DNA from: Ureibacillus yapensis
GTDB taxonomy: Bacteria; Bacillota; Bacilli; Bacillales_A; Planococcaceae
Reading direction: 5' to 3'
NCBI RefSeq assembly: GCF_003515775.1
Contig: NZ_QWEI01000001.1
Location: forward strand, 39,840 to 103,839
Length of the DNA stretch: 64,000 nucleotides
The notes under the pieces are model-generated. The model ran no database searches. It was not told where the DNA came from and saw nothing but the letters and a program-made list of their open reading frames with translations. The position numbers and the translations under genes are program-made. Shown here piece by piece: positions 1-9,472 of this stretch. Positions within the stretch are counted from its first letter, which is position 1; the number at the start of each line of letters is the position of its first letter.

Positions 1-552
1 ACCGGCAAAGACAAGTCCTTCTCCTACCGTGACTCCCCTTGTCGTCCAGCCACAACAGACCGTATCAAGTTTTTCTTCAATTTGCGGGCGATATTCCCAA
101 ATCTTTTCTCCTGTTTTTGCATCAAGCGCCAACACATCATTTTCCGCGGTTGCAATGTACATGACGCCATCCACAACGACTGGTGTTGCTTCACCTGAAA
201 ATTTCATATCCAAGCTTGACCCTAAACTCGTTACCCACTCAGGTTTTAATTGATTGATTGTCTCTATGTTTATTTGATCGAGTTCCGAAAAACGTCTGTT
301 AAAATAATCACCGCCGTGTGTGGTCCATTCTTCATTGGCATAATCCACTTTAATATGAGGCTGACTGGAACTTTTACTATCCGATGTTTTTTCTTCAGCA
401 GTGTCACGAACAACTAGATGAGGACTTTTTTCATCTTCCTTGTAATCTTCCAAGCTTTGTTTTGTTAATACACCAGCATAAAAAGCCAATCCGCAAATCA
501 TGATGAAAGCAAGAAAACCAAACAATACCATCTTGGAAAAACTAACGCGCAT
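1..552 (-). CDS. PQQ-dependent dehydrogenase (methanol/ethanol family), N-terminal part, cut by window edge
   Basis: The frame starts at ATG 552 behind a GGGGGGAGAG ribosome site and stays open for 184 codons to the left edge. Residues 8-27 form one hydrophobic segment after MRVSFSK, so the protein is probably anchored in the membrane with the catalytic part outside. After a charged linker the sequence enters a PQQ beta-propeller: WTTHGGDYFNRRFSELDQIN, then PVVVDGVMYIATAENDVLAL with DAKTGEKIWEY (quinoprotein W-motif). It then has TVCCGWTTRGV, whose adjacent cysteines match the vicinal disulfide ring that sits over PQQ in quinoprotein alcohol dehydrogenases. Family membership is clear from these motifs. 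The substrate cannot be told, because the metal ligands and any heme domain lie beyond the window. PQQ synthesis genes are not seen here. Confidence 0.85.
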   Translation of the reverse strand, partial: MRVSFSKMVLFGFLAFIMICGLAFYAGVLTKQSLEDYKEDEKSPHLVVRDTAEEKTSDSKSSSQPHIKVDYANEEWTTHGGDYFNRRFSELDQINIETINQLKPEWVTSLGSSLDMKFSGEATPVVVDGVMYIATAENDVLALDAKTGEKIWEYRPQIEEKLDTVCCGWTTRGVTVGEGLVFAG

Positions 553-654
553 TTCTCTCCCCCCCAAAGTTTTCTTATGTCAAGCGTGATTACGCTTTCA
601 TAACTGCTTATATCTCATTCTATTAACTGCATGAATAAGATATTATCTTTTGGG

Positions 655-688
655 GAAAAGAAAAAAAACCGACCAAAATGGCCGGTTT
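655..688 (-). terminator. Intrinsic terminator after yugP
   Basis: On the minus strand, AAACCGGCC pairs with GGTCGGTTT around an ATTTT loop (9 bp with one G-U), followed by a T-rich run. It lies 15 bases past the yugP stop. Confidence 0.85.
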
Positions 689-702
689 ACGGGTTGCAAT
701 CC

Positions 703-1395
703 TTAATCGTCTGATCGCATGTTTGTATAAATTAAAATTAAACGAAGCAATTCAAGAACAGCTACCGCTGCTGCTGCCACATAAGTCATGGCTGCTGCAC
801 TTAATACTTTTTTCGCACTGCGTTCTTCATTGTTAGATATTATACCCAGTGAAACGACTTCATTCATTGCTCGTTTGGATGCGTCAAACTCTACTGGCAA
901 CGTAACAATTTGGAATAAAACACCTGCTGCAAGCAACACAATTCCTAATAATAACATTCCAGAACTCGAAGCAAAAATACCAATCATCACGAAAATCCAA
1001 GAAGCATTTGATGAAATATTCGCAACAGGCACTAATTTTGAACGCAAAGTTAAAAATGAATAAGCTTCTTTATGTTGAATTGCATGTCCGACTTCGTGTG
1101 CAGCTACCGCTGTCCCTGCAATTGATGACTCATAGAAATTGCTTTCAGATAAAGCCACCGTTTTGGTTGCCGGGTTATAGTGGTCGGATAACACACCTTG
1201 TGTTGGCACGACGCGCACATCAAATAATCCATGGTGATCCAGGATCATACGTGCAACCTGAGCACCTGTCATCCCTTTCGAAGCCGAGACTTGTGAAAAT
1301 TTACGGTAGGTGCTTTTAACTTTAAACTGCGCATAAATCGGCACAATTAAGATAATTAGAAAGTACACAATATACATTCCAGCTGTCAATACCAT
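703..1395 (-). CDS. yugP: YugP-family zinc metallopeptidase
   Basis: This 230-residue protein is a membrane-embedded zinc peptidase of the YugP (Zn_peptidase_2) family. The metal site HEVGH lies at residues 100-104. A first membrane segment spans about residues 7-22 and two more lie in the C-terminal half, where FDASKRAM follows the hydrophobic block. The ATG at 1395 sits almost on the SD AAAGGAAG. An in-frame TTG two codons later has better spacing and may be the real start. The gene follows ypjA with a 41-base gap and ends at a terminator, so it is probably the last gene of a ypjA-yugP unit. The physiological substrate is not known for the family. Confidence 0.85.
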   Translation of the reverse strand: MVLTAGMYIVYFLIILIVPIYAQFKVKSTYRKFSQVSASKGMTGAQVARMILDHHGLFDVRVVPTQGVLSDHYNPATKTVALSESNFYESSIAGTAVAAHEVGHAIQHKEAYSFLTLRSKLVPVANISSNASWIFVMIGIFASSSGMLLLGIVLLAAGVLFQIVTLPVEFDASKRAMNEVVSLGIISNNEERSAKKVLSAAAMTYVAAAAVAVLELLRLILIYTNMRSDD

Positions 1396-1436
1396 CTTCC
1401 TTTCTAATAATTTGCTATAATACTAATTTTAATGAT

Positions 1437-2039
1437 TTAAAAATGCTTTTGCAAATATTCGCGCTTAGTATAAGCAACATAAGCGATGGAAATGCATGCA
1501 ATGGAAAGCCAAAAAGTAAAATAGCCCACATGGCTGGCATATTCATTGATGACGCTATAGGTTGGCATCTGGCCGTAAATATAATCGATCACATCATTAT
1601 GCAATGTCCAAATGGCCGCAATGACAAGATGGACCATCTCAAATTTGTATTTACCCATATATAAAATAGCTTCCACTGCCATTAAACCATGGGAAGCGAT
1701 CAGCATCCAGCCTGACCAGCCAATCGAACCGGCTTCAGCCAACGTCAATAAGTTCATGGCAACTGCCCAAACGCCGTATTTAACAAGTGTAACTAGAGCC
1801 AATGCCTCCATCAGCTTGAAGTGTTTCCCGAATATCCAGCCCAGTACCGCAATGGAAAAAAACAAACTCGCTGTGGGACTGTCAGGTACAAAAATCAAAA
1901 ACTGCGGAGCTGTTCTTGATAATTGAGATTCATACCAAATATACCCATATATTGTACCCAGGAAATTAATAATAAAAAGCAAAACCAAAAAAGAGCGATG
2001 CTGCAAAAGAAACCAAATTTGTGCAAAAAAAGTATTCAT
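1437..2039 (-). CDS. ypjA: YpjA-like DUF1405 membrane protein
   Basis: This 200-residue, mostly hydrophobic protein with about six predicted membrane segments sits directly downstream of qcrC, the position of ypjA in B. subtilis. Family assignment rests on length, topology and synteny (DUF1405). The start ATG 2039 has SD AAGGGG nine bases upstream. A strong terminator separates it from qcrC, so it may be transcribed mainly by read-through or from its own promoter. No catalytic motif is visible and the function is unknown. Confidence 0.75.
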   Translation of the reverse strand: MNTFFAQIWFLLQHRSFLVLLFIINFLGTIYGYIWYESQLSRTAPQFLIFVPDSPTASLFFSIAVLGWIFGKHFKLMEALALVTLVKYGVWAVAMNLLTLAEAGSIGWSGWMLIASHGLMAVEAILYMGKYKFEMVHLVIAAIWTLHNDVIDYIYGQMPTYSVINEYASHVGYFTFWLSIACISIAYVAYTKREYLQKHF

Positions 2040-2145
2040 CTTTTATATCCCCTTTTATTTCATTTGAAATTAGATATTTTATGTATATTTCATGAATATT
2101 TTATGTATTTCTTTACTAAACTAATCATACTAGAAAGAAAAGAAT

Positions 2146-2180
2146 ATAAAAGAGAAGAGAGCCAGTTTCCTGACTCTCTT
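2146..2180 (-). terminator. Terminator after qcrABC
   Basis: On the minus strand AAGAGAGTCAG pairs with CTGGCTCTCTT around a GAAA loop (one G-U), followed by CTCTTTTATATTC. It lies 18 bases past the qcrC stop. Confidence 0.8.
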
Positions 2181-2198
2181 GGCAATAAAATATTAATC

Positions 2199-3002
2199 TT
2201 ATTCTTCAGGTTTCAAACTAGCGATGAATTCAGCCAAAACTTGAAGTTCTTCATCAGTTCCTGCAAATTGACCGGATGGCATTGCCCCACGGCCATTTTT
2301 GATCACTTCTGCAACTTCTTCAGCTGTTAATTCGTTACCTAATAGACGAGGTGCTGCACCTCCACCTTCCATTTCGGTACCATGACAAGCAATACATGAT
2401 TTGCCTTGCTCTCCCGAATAGATAAGGTATCCTTCAGCTTCTTTATCCAATTCAACTTCAGGCACTAGCCCCAAATGTTCATCCGTAATTTCGCCTTGTG
2501 CTTTCGCTGCTTCCCAGTCATGGTTTACAACGGATTCCCATGTTAAGTAAATCATGGAAGCAAGAGCCAATAACATAAATGCAGTAGGCAATGGACGTTT
2601 TGATGGACGACGTTCCGGACCCTTGTCCAAGAACGGCACCAATAATAATGCACCAATTGCAATACCAGGAACAATAATTGCACCAATAACATTGTATGGT
2701 CCGGATGCATATGTGTATTTTAATAATTGGTACAAGAATAAGAAGTACCAGTCCGGTAATGGAATATATGAAGCATTTGTTGGATCTGCCGGACCTTCAA
2801 GTGGCGAAGGATGTGCGACAGTCAATAATAAATATCCGATTAAGAAAACGGCACCAACCATCCATTCTTTCAATAAGAAATCCGGCCAGAAAGCTTCCGT
2901 TTTACCTGGATACTCGGAATAATCTTTAGGCATATTCACCATACGGTTGTTCGCTTTAATGCGGGAATCGCCTACGAATTTCATTCCTTTTCCGCGATGC
3001 AT
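2199..3002 (-). CDS. qcrC: Menaquinol:cytochrome c reductase, cytochrome b/c subunit
   Basis: This is subunit C of the b6c complex, which passes electrons from menaquinol to cytochrome c. The N-terminal part is a subunit-IV-like membrane domain with PDWY at residues 83-86, the Bacillus form of the quinol-site PEWY motif. The C-terminal part is a cytochrome c domain with heme site CIACH at 203-207 and a likely axial Met at 241 (GRGAMPSG). This b/c fusion is the Bacillales arrangement. At 267 residues it is slightly longer than the B. subtilis protein. Start ATG 3002 follows AAAGGAGG with ideal spacing. Last gene of qcrA-qcrB-qcrC. Confidence 0.97.
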   Translation of the reverse strand: MHRGKGMKFVGDSRIKANNRMVNMPKDYSEYPGKTEAFWPDFLLKEWMVGAVFLIGYLLLTVAHPSPLEGPADPTNASYIPLPDWYFLFLYQLLKYTYASGPYNVIGAIIVPGIAIGALLLVPFLDKGPERRPSKRPLPTAFMLLALASMIYLTWESVVNHDWEAAKAQGEITDEHLGLVPEVELDKEAEGYLIYSGEQGKSCIACHGTEMEGGGAAPRLLGNELTAEEVAEVIKNGRGAMPSGQFAGTDEELQVLAEFIASLKPEE

Positions 3003-3048
3003 AGAGTCCCCTCCTTTAAGAAATCATGGACCAATAAAACGCTCTAAA

Positions 3049-3723
3049 TCATAGTGGTCCGGAAATACCTTGACGACGAATCATGATAAAGTGTGCTGCG
3101 AGTAATGCGAATAATGCTGCAGGTAAGAAGAATACATGAATTGCAAAGAAACGAGTTAACGTTTGGGCACCAATTATTGTCGCATCCCCAGCAAGTAAAA
3201 TTTTGATAAGTTCACCAATAAATGGAACAGAAGCGGCAATCTCGATCCCTACTTTAGTAGCGAACAGCGCTTTCATATCCCAAGGCAATAAATATCCAGT
3301 AAATCCTAGACCTAACATGACACAGAAGATTAAAACCCCTACAATCCAGTTTAACTCACGAGGTTTCTTGTATGAACCTGTGAAGAACACACGGAGCGTA
3401 TGTAAGAACATCATGACGATTACCAATGAAGCTCCCCAATGGTGCATCCCTCGTACAATTTCACCGAATGCAACTTCGTTTTGTAAGTAATAAACTGATT
3501 TCCATGCATTTTCCACGTCCGGTACATAATACATTGTCAAGAACATACCCGATAAAATTTGAATTACTGTAACAAAGAATGTCAATCCGCCGAAACAGTA
3601 TACAAATGCTGAAAAATGATGTGCAGGGTTAACGTGCTCTGGCACTTCGTGGTCGGCAATATCACGCCAGATTGGAGTGATATCTAGTCGCTCATCGACC
3701 CAATCATAAATTTTATTTAGCAC
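3049..3723 (-). CDS. qcrB: Menaquinol:cytochrome c reductase, cytochrome b6
   Basis: This 224-residue cytochrome b6 carries the bis-heme His sets H94/H95 with H108 and H196 with H211. C43 (VYCFGG) matches the cysteine known to bind the extra heme covalently in Bacillus b6. Four membrane helices are evident. Translation probably starts at GTG 3723, nine bases after AGGGGG. It lies between the Rieske and b/c subunits, 20 bases from qcrA and 46 from qcrC, so the three are one operon. Confidence 0.97.
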   Translation of the reverse strand: MLNKIYDWVDERLDITPIWRDIADHEVPEHVNPAHHFSAFVYCFGGLTFFVTVIQILSGMFLTMYYVPDVENAWKSVYYLQNEVAFGEIVRGMHHWGASLVIVMMFLHTLRVFFTGSYKKPRELNWIVGVLIFCVMLGLGFTGYLLPWDMKALFATKVGIEIAASVPFIGELIKILLAGDATIIGAQTLTRFFAIHVFFLPAALFALLAAHFIMIRRQGISGPL

Positions 3724-3743
3724 TGATGTTTACCCCCTAACTA

Positions 3744-4247
3744 TTAAACTAAAGTGTTTGCGATTTTTTTCCCAAGCATTACAAGGCCGTCTTGTTCAGC
3801 TACTTCATACTCATCTAGCGGACCAGTTGGTGGTGTTCCTGGAATATTTTTACCAGTTTTTTCATAACGGCCGCCATGACAAGCACAGAAGAATTGATCT
3901 GGGTGAGCTGAATCACCAGCCCAGTTTACTGTACAACCTAAATGTTTACATACCGGCGAAAGTGCAATAACTTGATCTCCCTGTTTGTAAACCCATGCAG
4001 TATCAGTCACTTCAGACTTGTACCACGCATCAACTTGTTCATAAGAAAAGTCAACTCTTACGGGTTCTTCTGTAAGATCTGCAACTTTTTGGCTAGTTTG
4101 CACAAAGTCACCCTCTGCTTTAGTTTGTAAAACCGGATCAATTGCAAAACGCACCATCGGCAATAACATGCCTGCCGCCATAAATCCACCAACACCAGTT
4201 AAAGTGTAGTTAAGAAATTGACGTCTGGAAACTCGATTGTTACTCAT
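3744..4247 (-). CDS. qcrA: Menaquinol:cytochrome c reductase, Rieske iron-sulfur subunit
   Basis: This 167-residue protein has an N-terminal Tat-like or anchor segment (SRRQFLNYTLTG followed by a hydrophobic stretch to about residue 36) and a Rieske domain. Cluster ligands are C100 and H102 (CKHLGC) and C121 and H124 (CACHGG). C105 and C123 provide the usual disulfide. It hands electrons from menaquinol to the cytochrome c domain of QcrC on the outer membrane face. It is the first gene of the qcr operon, with a good vegetative promoter about 75 bases upstream. Confidence 0.97.
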   Translation of the reverse strand: MSNNRVSRRQFLNYTLTGVGGFMAAGMLLPMVRFAIDPVLQTKAEGDFVQTSQKVADLTEEPVRVDFSYEQVDAWYKSEVTDTAWVYKQGDQVIALSPVCKHLGCTVNWAGDSAHPDQFFCACHGGRYEKTGKNIPGTPPTGPLDEYEVAEQDGLVMLGKKIANTLV

Positions 4248-4322
4248 CCTTTTCCCCCCTCTAACTAAAAGGTCAGTCCAACGGACATACTTTTACAAAT
4301 AGTAAATTACTAGGACATTTCA

Positions 4323-4351
4323 ATGATATATCAATAGAAAAGATTGGTCAA
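4323..4351 (-). promoter_or_regulatory. Sigma-A type promoter of qcrABC
   Basis: Minus strand TTGACC, 17-base spacer, TATCAT. Five of six bases match each consensus box and the spacing is ideal. The predicted transcript start is about 70 bases before the qcrA ATG. Confidence 0.65.
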
Positions 4352-4404
4352 TATTGGGTTTCCAATATTTCGACAAATTTGTGAACATTTGATGAAAGAA
4401 TTTG

Positions 4405-4854
4405 CTAGACTTGAAACCATTTGGAAGTGAATGTTGGTATAACCTGATTCAATTGATTTTGCAAAATTGATTGCTTCACTCCTGTATCCATTGATTCCAA
4501 AGGGATTGATGGCAGCCAGATGACATCCAGCTGTTCCTGGAAACTTGTCCAATAATGGTCGCATGTAATAAAAAACACATGTTTGAAGCCCGCATCTTCC
4601 ATTTCTTTCTTCAACAATTCCACAGACACGCCATTTCTGGTTTGCTCCGTATAAGAAAAGGGAGGAACAAGCATCAATCTACCTTTAAATTGCTGTTCTA
4701 TAAATGCAGTGAGAGACATCAAGAATTCTGCCGCTGAACTGCTTTGTTTTATTTTTGCTTCTTTAAAATCAAGTGAAAGCAGCGGAACCAGCGCAGTATC
4801 GATAAAATCCTTCTGCTGCTGAAATTGTTGTACATCGTTAACATTAAAAAACAT
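4405..4854 (-). CDS. ypiF: YpiF-like DUF2487 protein
   Basis: This soluble 149-residue protein is placed as in B. subtilis just upstream of qcrA. I chose ATG 4854 because AGGAGGAG lies six bases before it; an in-frame ATG at 4869 overlaps that ribosome site. It opens MFFNVNDVQQF and contains no cofactor motif. A terminator at 4967-5007 separates it from ypiB, and the qcr promoter lies after its stop, so it is probably expressed on its own. Assignment is by synteny and length; function is unknown. Confidence 0.75.
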   Translation of the reverse strand: MFFNVNDVQQFQQQKDFIDTALVPLLSLDFKEAKIKQSSSAAEFLMSLTAFIEQQFKGRLMLVPPFSYTEQTRNGVSVELLKKEMEDAGFKHVFFITCDHYWTSFQEQLDVIWLPSIPLESMDTGVKQSILQNQLNQVIPTFTSKWFQV

Positions 4855-4966
4855 AAAACTCTCCTCCATTGTTGTTGTTCGCTATTCTATTTCCTTCCAA
4901 AAAATCAACAGTACTATTTTATTACTTAATAAACTTTAAAGATATAGGAATATTCTTATTTTAATA

Positions 4967-5007
4967 GAAAAAAGTCTCCTTCAGCACACTTGGGCTGAAA
5001 GAGACTT
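4967..5007 (-). terminator. Terminator after ypiA-ypiB
   Basis: On the minus strand AAGTCTCTTTCAGC pairs with GCTGAAGGAGACTT around an 8-base loop, followed by TTTTC. Confidence 0.85.
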
Positions 5008-5092
5008 GAAAACTTTTGTCATATATAATCAACTGCGCCATGGCTTAATTATACCTGTTGCAACGCTTTCACCATTTTAACTCTGAATGAAG

Positions 5093-5650
5093 TTAAACGT
5101 TTTTGGTTGTTTGTTGTAATGTTTGAAGCAAGTTGGATAGCGAATAAAATCTTTCCTTATCCCCTTTATCTAACGCATCGTCAATTTCTTTTAATAATTT
5201 TTCCTCCTGGAATGCCAAGAGACTATTGTTCAGCATTTCTTCAGCGATTAAACGGTCCTTTTCACTAATATGAAGATATTTTGGCATGAATGGATTTTCC
5301 TCGAGTACGGCCAAATATTGCTGGCTGGGGGGGACATTCGGGAAATTCAATTGAATATACATACTTTCATTTGGATGCAGACGCAAATCGTGAAAAGACT
5401 TCTCTGCGTCGCTTGTCATGATGTTGCCTTTGTAAAAACGAAATGGAACTCCGGTTGAATCAACCGATGACATAACAATTGCTCGTGGGCAATAATGTGC
5501 TTCTTCTACAAAATGAATATTTTCAAGTAAACTATCATTGCTCAACAAATAATTTAAAATCCATACACATTCTCTTCTTTTCAATTGGTAATTTTTGAGA
5601 AACCAACGGACAAAAGTTTTTTTATCTAATATCGGAATGGAAGAAGTCAT
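5093..5650 (-). CDS. ypiB: YpiB family (UPF0302) protein
   Basis: This 185-residue soluble protein has the YpiB/UPF0302 layout: an N-terminal helical region with [20 protein letters not shown] at about residues 11-30, a middle beta-rich part with CPRAIVMSS and FRFYKG, and a charged helical tail. ATG 5650 is preferred because AAAGGAGGG lies seven bases upstream; a TTG further upstream would overlap the ypiA stop without a ribosome site. It lies 16 bases after ypiA, so the two form an operon. Molecular function is not established. Confidence 0.85.
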   Translation of the reverse strand: MTSSIPILDKKTFVRWFLKNYQLKRRECVWILNYLLSNDSLLENIHFVEEAHYCPRAIVMSSVDSTGVPFRFYKGNIMTSDAEKSFHDLRLHPNESMYIQLNFPNVPPSQQYLAVLEENPFMPKYLHISEKDRLIAEEMLNNSLLAFQEEKLLKEIDDALDKGDKERFYSLSNLLQTLQQTTKNV

Positions 5651-5666
5651 TTTGCTATCCCTCCTT

Positions 5667-6923
5667 TTATTCAAGAGTATAAAGAAGATCTAACCATTGC
5701 TGCTCTGTAGGCTCTAAAGCAATTAACCGCTGAACAATTTCCCGCGCTTCTTCTCTTTTTCCTTCCTCTATCAAGAAATAACAATATTTCCCCAAAAACG
5801 ACGGTTCGTCTTTAAAATCATTATATGCAGATTTGTAAATTTCGTATGCGCGTTCATATTGTTCTTCTTTCGCATAAGCGTCCGCAACAAGTGGATTTAG
5901 GGAACTCCAGTTAAAATCATTGCGTATTAATTCTTCGTACAATTCAATGATTTCTTCATATCGCTCTTCATTTGCAAAAATCGACATAAGCACCAAAATC
6001 GCTTCCATATATTCCGGATCAAGTGCAATGGCTTGCTGCAAATAGCGAACAGCATCAACCGGGAGATTATTTTTCAGGGCAATTTTCCCCGCAAACAAGT
6101 AAAATGATTTTTCGTATTCATCGCGTTGGATGCCTTCTTCGATTGTTTTCAGTGCCCTTTTATTATCCTCCATCATGGCATAACTTTCTGCCAATAATAA
6201 ATATCCGCTGAAATAATCAGGATCCAGCTCCTTTAAATCTTCCAATTGTTTTGTTGCTAATTCGTATTGTTCGGACTGGAAGGCAGCATAAGCAGAACCA
6301 AATAATAAATCAGGGGTAACCGTTTCTTCCAATGCTTCCATATAATAATGCAATGCGGTTTCGTATCCGCCCCCTGCACGATAGACTTCCGCCAGTCTGG
6401 AAGCTAGCAAGACTCCTGCTATTTCCTTTTCTTTTGCATGGAGTTCTTCATAGATTCGGACAGCTTCCGTAAAACGGCCTGTTTCAAATAATAATTCAGC
6501 TTTTGCAAATTGCAGCAATGGTTCGTTCGGCAATAAATCCAGTGCTTCATTAATACGTAATTCCGCTACTTCATATAACCCCTGCATTTGATAATAATCC
6601 GCCAGCACTAATAAACTTTGTGGGTATTCAGGGGCATCCCTATCAATTTCCATTAATAATCCAAGAGCTTCATCTTCCTCCCCGAGTTCAATTAAAACAG
6701 ATGCCCGATCAATGGCAATTTGGGCCTCTTCCGGATATAAGAAATGCAAATGTTCGAAAACACGAGCCGCTTCATTCAAATACCCATATTGCATCAATAA
6801 ATCAGCCATTTCATATTGAACTTCCGGCTGTTCATTCAACAAAAAACTTTCCAGTAATTCATCGATTCTTTGTAAATCGCCATCTTGTATTGCTTGTATC
6901 ATTTCATTCGCTGCGTTTGTCAA
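5667..6923 (-). CDS. ypiA: Tetratricopeptide-repeat protein YpiA
   Basis: This acidic 418-residue protein is made almost entirely of about a dozen TPR helix pairs, with the pattern repeated every 34 residues (for example [20 protein letters not shown], then repeats ending [16 protein letters not shown] and LEPTEQQW). It has no signal peptide and should be a cytoplasmic scaffold. Translation starts at TTG 6923 behind AAAAAGGTGA. It is transcribed with ypiB, separately from the aro genes, since a strong terminator lies between. Partners are unknown. Confidence 0.88.
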   Translation of the reverse strand: MTNAANEMIQAIQDGDLQRIDELLESFLLNEQPEVQYEMADLLMQYGYLNEAARVFEHLHFLYPEEAQIAIDRASVLIELGEEDEALGLLMEIDRDAPEYPQSLLVLADYYQMQGLYEVAELRINEALDLLPNEPLLQFAKAELLFETGRFTEAVRIYEELHAKEKEIAGVLLASRLAEVYRAGGGYETALHYYMEALEETVTPDLLFGSAYAAFQSEQYELATKQLEDLKELDPDYFSGYLLLAESYAMMEDNKRALKTIEEGIQRDEYEKSFYLFAGKIALKNNLPVDAVRYLQQAIALDPEYMEAILVLMSIFANEERYEEIIELYEELIRNDFNWSSLNPLVADAYAKEEQYERAYEIYKSAYNDFKDEPSFLGKYCYFLIEEGKREEAREIVQRLIALEPTEQQWLDLLYTLE

Positions 6924-6986
6924 ATTTATTCACCTTTTTTTATATGTAGTTTATACTATGCTACTTCACTTATTTATTAGAAACAA

Positions 6987-7028
6987 GAAAAAGGACCTGC
7001 CCCTTTCCAAAAAAAGGGCAGTCCTTTT
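6987..7028 (-). terminator. Terminator of the aro operon
   Basis: Minus strand AAAAGGACTGCCC pairs with GGGCAGGTCCTTTTT across a 13-base loop, ending in a T run. It lies 19 bases after the aroA stop. Confidence 0.9.
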
Positions 7029-7046
7029 CAATTGTACCTTAATGGC

Positions 7047-8345
7047 TTAAGAATTTTTCAAAAGTTCTTCTACATGCTCAAAAAATGTTGGATAAGATAC
7101 GGAAATGCAGTCTGCATCATCGATTTCAATTGGCGAAGAAGCAATCAATGCTGCCACCGCCGCCATCATGCCAATGCGGTGGTCGCCGTATGACTGTAAA
7201 TTTCCGCCGTGAAGTCTTGACGGTCCGTGAATAATCATACCATCATCTGTTGCTTCAATATTGGCCCCAAGTTTTTGGAGCTCATTTACTACAGCGGTAA
7301 TGCGATCTGTTTCTTTTACTTTTAACTCTTCAGCATTGCGAATAACCGTTGTTCCATCCGCTTGTGTTGCCAATAATGCAATAACCGGGATTTCGTCAAT
7401 TAACCGCGGAATAATATCGCCTTCAATTGTTGCTGCCTTCAAATCGGACGTTCGAATATTAATCGTTGCCGTCGGTTCAGCGGCATTTTCGTCTTCAATG
7501 ACGACCGATAAATTCGCCCCCATCTTCTCAAGCACCTCGATAATGCCGGAACGAGTGGGATTAACGCCTACATTTTTCATGGTGATGTCGCTATTCGGAA
7601 CAATGGCGCCTGCAACCAGGAAAAAGGCAGCGGATGAGATATCGCCCGGAACATTTACATGAGTTGCTTGAAGCTGCTGTCCACCTTCGAATGATATAAC
7701 GCCACCTTCAACATCAATTGTTGCGCCAAATTGCTTTAACATCCGTTCTGTATGATCGCGGGAAACTTCCTTTTCCCTAATGACCGTTGTACCTTCTGCA
7801 CGAAGTCCAGCTAGCAAGATTGCTGACTTAACTTGGGCACTCGCCACTGGCATCGTATAGTCGATTGCTTGAAGCTTTGACCCTTGAATTGCCAATGGCG
7901 TATACTGGCCATTTTCTCTGCCGGCTATTTTTGCTCCCATTAAACGAAGCGGATCTGCAACACGACGCATTGGGCGTTTTCCAATTGAAGCATCGCCCGT
8001 CAAAATGGTATGTAAGGTAGTCCCTGATAAAATGCCAAGCATAAGTCTTGTCGTTGTTCCTGAATTTCCAGTATATAAAATCTCTTTTGGCTCTACCCAT
8101 TCGTCGATTCCTTTACTTTCAATCGTTACATTCGTGCCTTCTACTTTAATTTCTACACCAAGCTTGCGGAAACAGTCAATCGTACTTAAACAATCTTCGC
8201 CCAGCAAAAAGCCTTCCACTGTCGTTTTCCCTTGAGCAATGGCTCCAAACATAACAGAACGATGAGAAATGGATTTGTCCCCAGGAACTAAAATGGTTCC
8301 ATTCAGACTTGTATTCTTGTAATCTAATTTTTTTGCCGAAGACAT
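7047..8345 (-). CDS. aroA: 3-phosphoshikimate 1-carboxyvinyltransferase (EPSP synthase)
   Basis: This enzyme catalyses the sixth step of the shikimate pathway, joining PEP to shikimate 3-phosphate. The PEP/S3P-binding PGDKSISHR motif lies at residues 21-29, and later motifs [14 protein letters not shown] and GDHRIGMM are intact. I take ATG 8345 (432 residues, usual family length), which follows GAAGGGAG by seven bases. A longer frame to 8417 would overlap tyrA and lacks a ribosome site. In B. subtilis this gene is called aroE. It is the last gene of the aroC-aroB-aroH-hisC-tyrA-aroA operon. Confidence 0.97.
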   Translation of the reverse strand: MSSAKKLDYKNTSLNGTILVPGDKSISHRSVMFGAIAQGKTTVEGFLLGEDCLSTIDCFRKLGVEIKVEGTNVTIESKGIDEWVEPKEILYTGNSGTTTRLMLGILSGTTLHTILTGDASIGKRPMRRVADPLRLMGAKIAGRENGQYTPLAIQGSKLQAIDYTMPVASAQVKSAILLAGLRAEGTTVIREKEVSRDHTERMLKQFGATIDVEGGVISFEGGQQLQATHVNVPGDISSAAFFLVAGAIVPNSDITMKNVGVNPTRSGIIEVLEKMGANLSVVIEDENAAEPTATINIRTSDLKAATIEGDIIPRLIDEIPVIALLATQADGTTVIRNAEELKVKETDRITAVVNELQKLGANIEATDDGMIIHGPSRLHGGNLQSYGDHRIGMMAAVAALIASSPIEIDDADCISVSYPTFFEHVEELLKNS

Positions 8346-8374
8346 GTTAATGCTCCCTTCAAAGCTATTGTCCA

Positions 8375-9472
8375 TTACGACTGGTACATTTCGAAAATTG
8401 TTCGCTTGCTTAAGCACTTTTCAGCCTTGTGGCGGTCTTTTGCATTTTGGAAACTAATAACCAAAATACCGAAGACGTCTTCTCGCGCTTCAACTACCCG
8501 TAAATTCGTAATGCTGATTCGTTCTTCTGCCAAATATCCCGTCACTTCCGAGATGACCCCCGGATAGTCCGGAATATCCACATACAAATCGTAAGTTGTA
8601 TAAAATGCTCCCGTATTGACAGGCAGTTTGTCCCTCACTTCTTTGGCGGAGGCAAAATAATGTTCGATGGATTGTTCATTATTGCTGAGAATCAATGTTT
8701 TCACCCGATCCATTTCCTCTTGCCAAGCATTCAACTGCCGCAAAAGTTCTTCACGATTTTGAAGGACGATATCCTTCCACATGAGCGGGTTGGAAGAGGC
8801 AATCCGCGTTACATCACGAAATCCGCCTGCTGCAAGCATGCTCGTCAGCGGATATTCCTGCTGCTCATGATTCAATTGGTGAACGAGTGAAGCTGCCACA
8901 ATATGAGGGAAATGACTTACTACCGCTGTCATATGATCGTGTTCATGAGCATCCAATTTTACGATTCTTGCTAAAGTGAATTTTAATAAATCTTCAAGTT
9001 TTTCAATAGCAGCTCCATCTTCATTATTTAACGGTGTCAAGATATAATAAGCATTTTCAAAGAGATGCGCTTTCGCAGCTTGAACACCGCTTTTATGCGA
9101 ACCTGCCATCGGGTGGCCGCCGATAAAGGTAATGCCTTGGGAACGCAAATCCGCAGCCTTTTCCATAATCATCCCTTTAGTACTTCCTGTATCCGTCACA
9201 ATGACGCCTTTTTTTAAAGGCCAACTTTTCAACTTTTCCATCCAGTCAAGCGTTGCATTAACAGGAGTCCCGAAAATGATAATATCCGCGCTCTTGGCAG
9301 CTTCTTCTATATCCTCCACCACTTCATGAACAATGTTTAGCTGAGAGGCTTGTTCTCTTGTTTTATCGTAAACATCGTACCCAAACATTTTGGTGTTGGG
9401 TGCTTTTTGGCAGGAAAGGGCAATGGAGCCCCCGATTAATCCCAGCCCAATGACTAGAACATTGCGTGTCAT
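8375..9472 (-). CDS. tyrA: Prephenate dehydrogenase with C-terminal ACT domain
   Basis: This protein oxidises prephenate to 4-hydroxyphenylpyruvate for tyrosine synthesis. A Rossmann NAD site [12 protein letters not shown] lies at residues 6-17. The catalytic region has [12 protein letters not shown], and H in [10 protein letters not shown] is also conserved. Residues from about 295 form an ACT domain ([20 protein letters not shown]), which usually senses tyrosine. At 365 residues it has the expected length. Its ATG overlaps the hisC stop as ATGA, which indicates translational coupling. Confidence 0.96.
   Translation of the reverse strand: MTRNVLVIGLGLIGGSIALSCQKAPNTKMFGYDVYDKTREQASQLNIVHEVVEDIEEAAKSADIIIFGTPVNATLDWMEKLKSWPLKKGVIVTDTGSTKGMIMEKAADLRSQGITFIGGHPMAGSHKSGVQAAKAHLFENAYYILTPLNNEDGAAIEKLEDLLKFTLARIVKLDAHEHDHMTAVVSHFPHIVAASLVHQLNHEQQEYPLTSMLAAGGFRDVTRIASSNPLMWKDIVLQNREELLRQLNAWQEEMDRVKTLILSNNEQSIEHYFASAKEVRDKLPVNTGAFYTTYDLYVDIPDYPGVISEVTGYLAEERISITNLRVVEAREDVFGILVISFQNAKDRHKAEKCLSKRTIFEMYQS

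Noticed and set aside
4331..4564. Minus-strand 77-codon frame overlapping the end of ypiF
   Set aside because: It lies out of frame inside ypiF and across the qcr promoter; the ypiF frame has the ribosome site and the family match.
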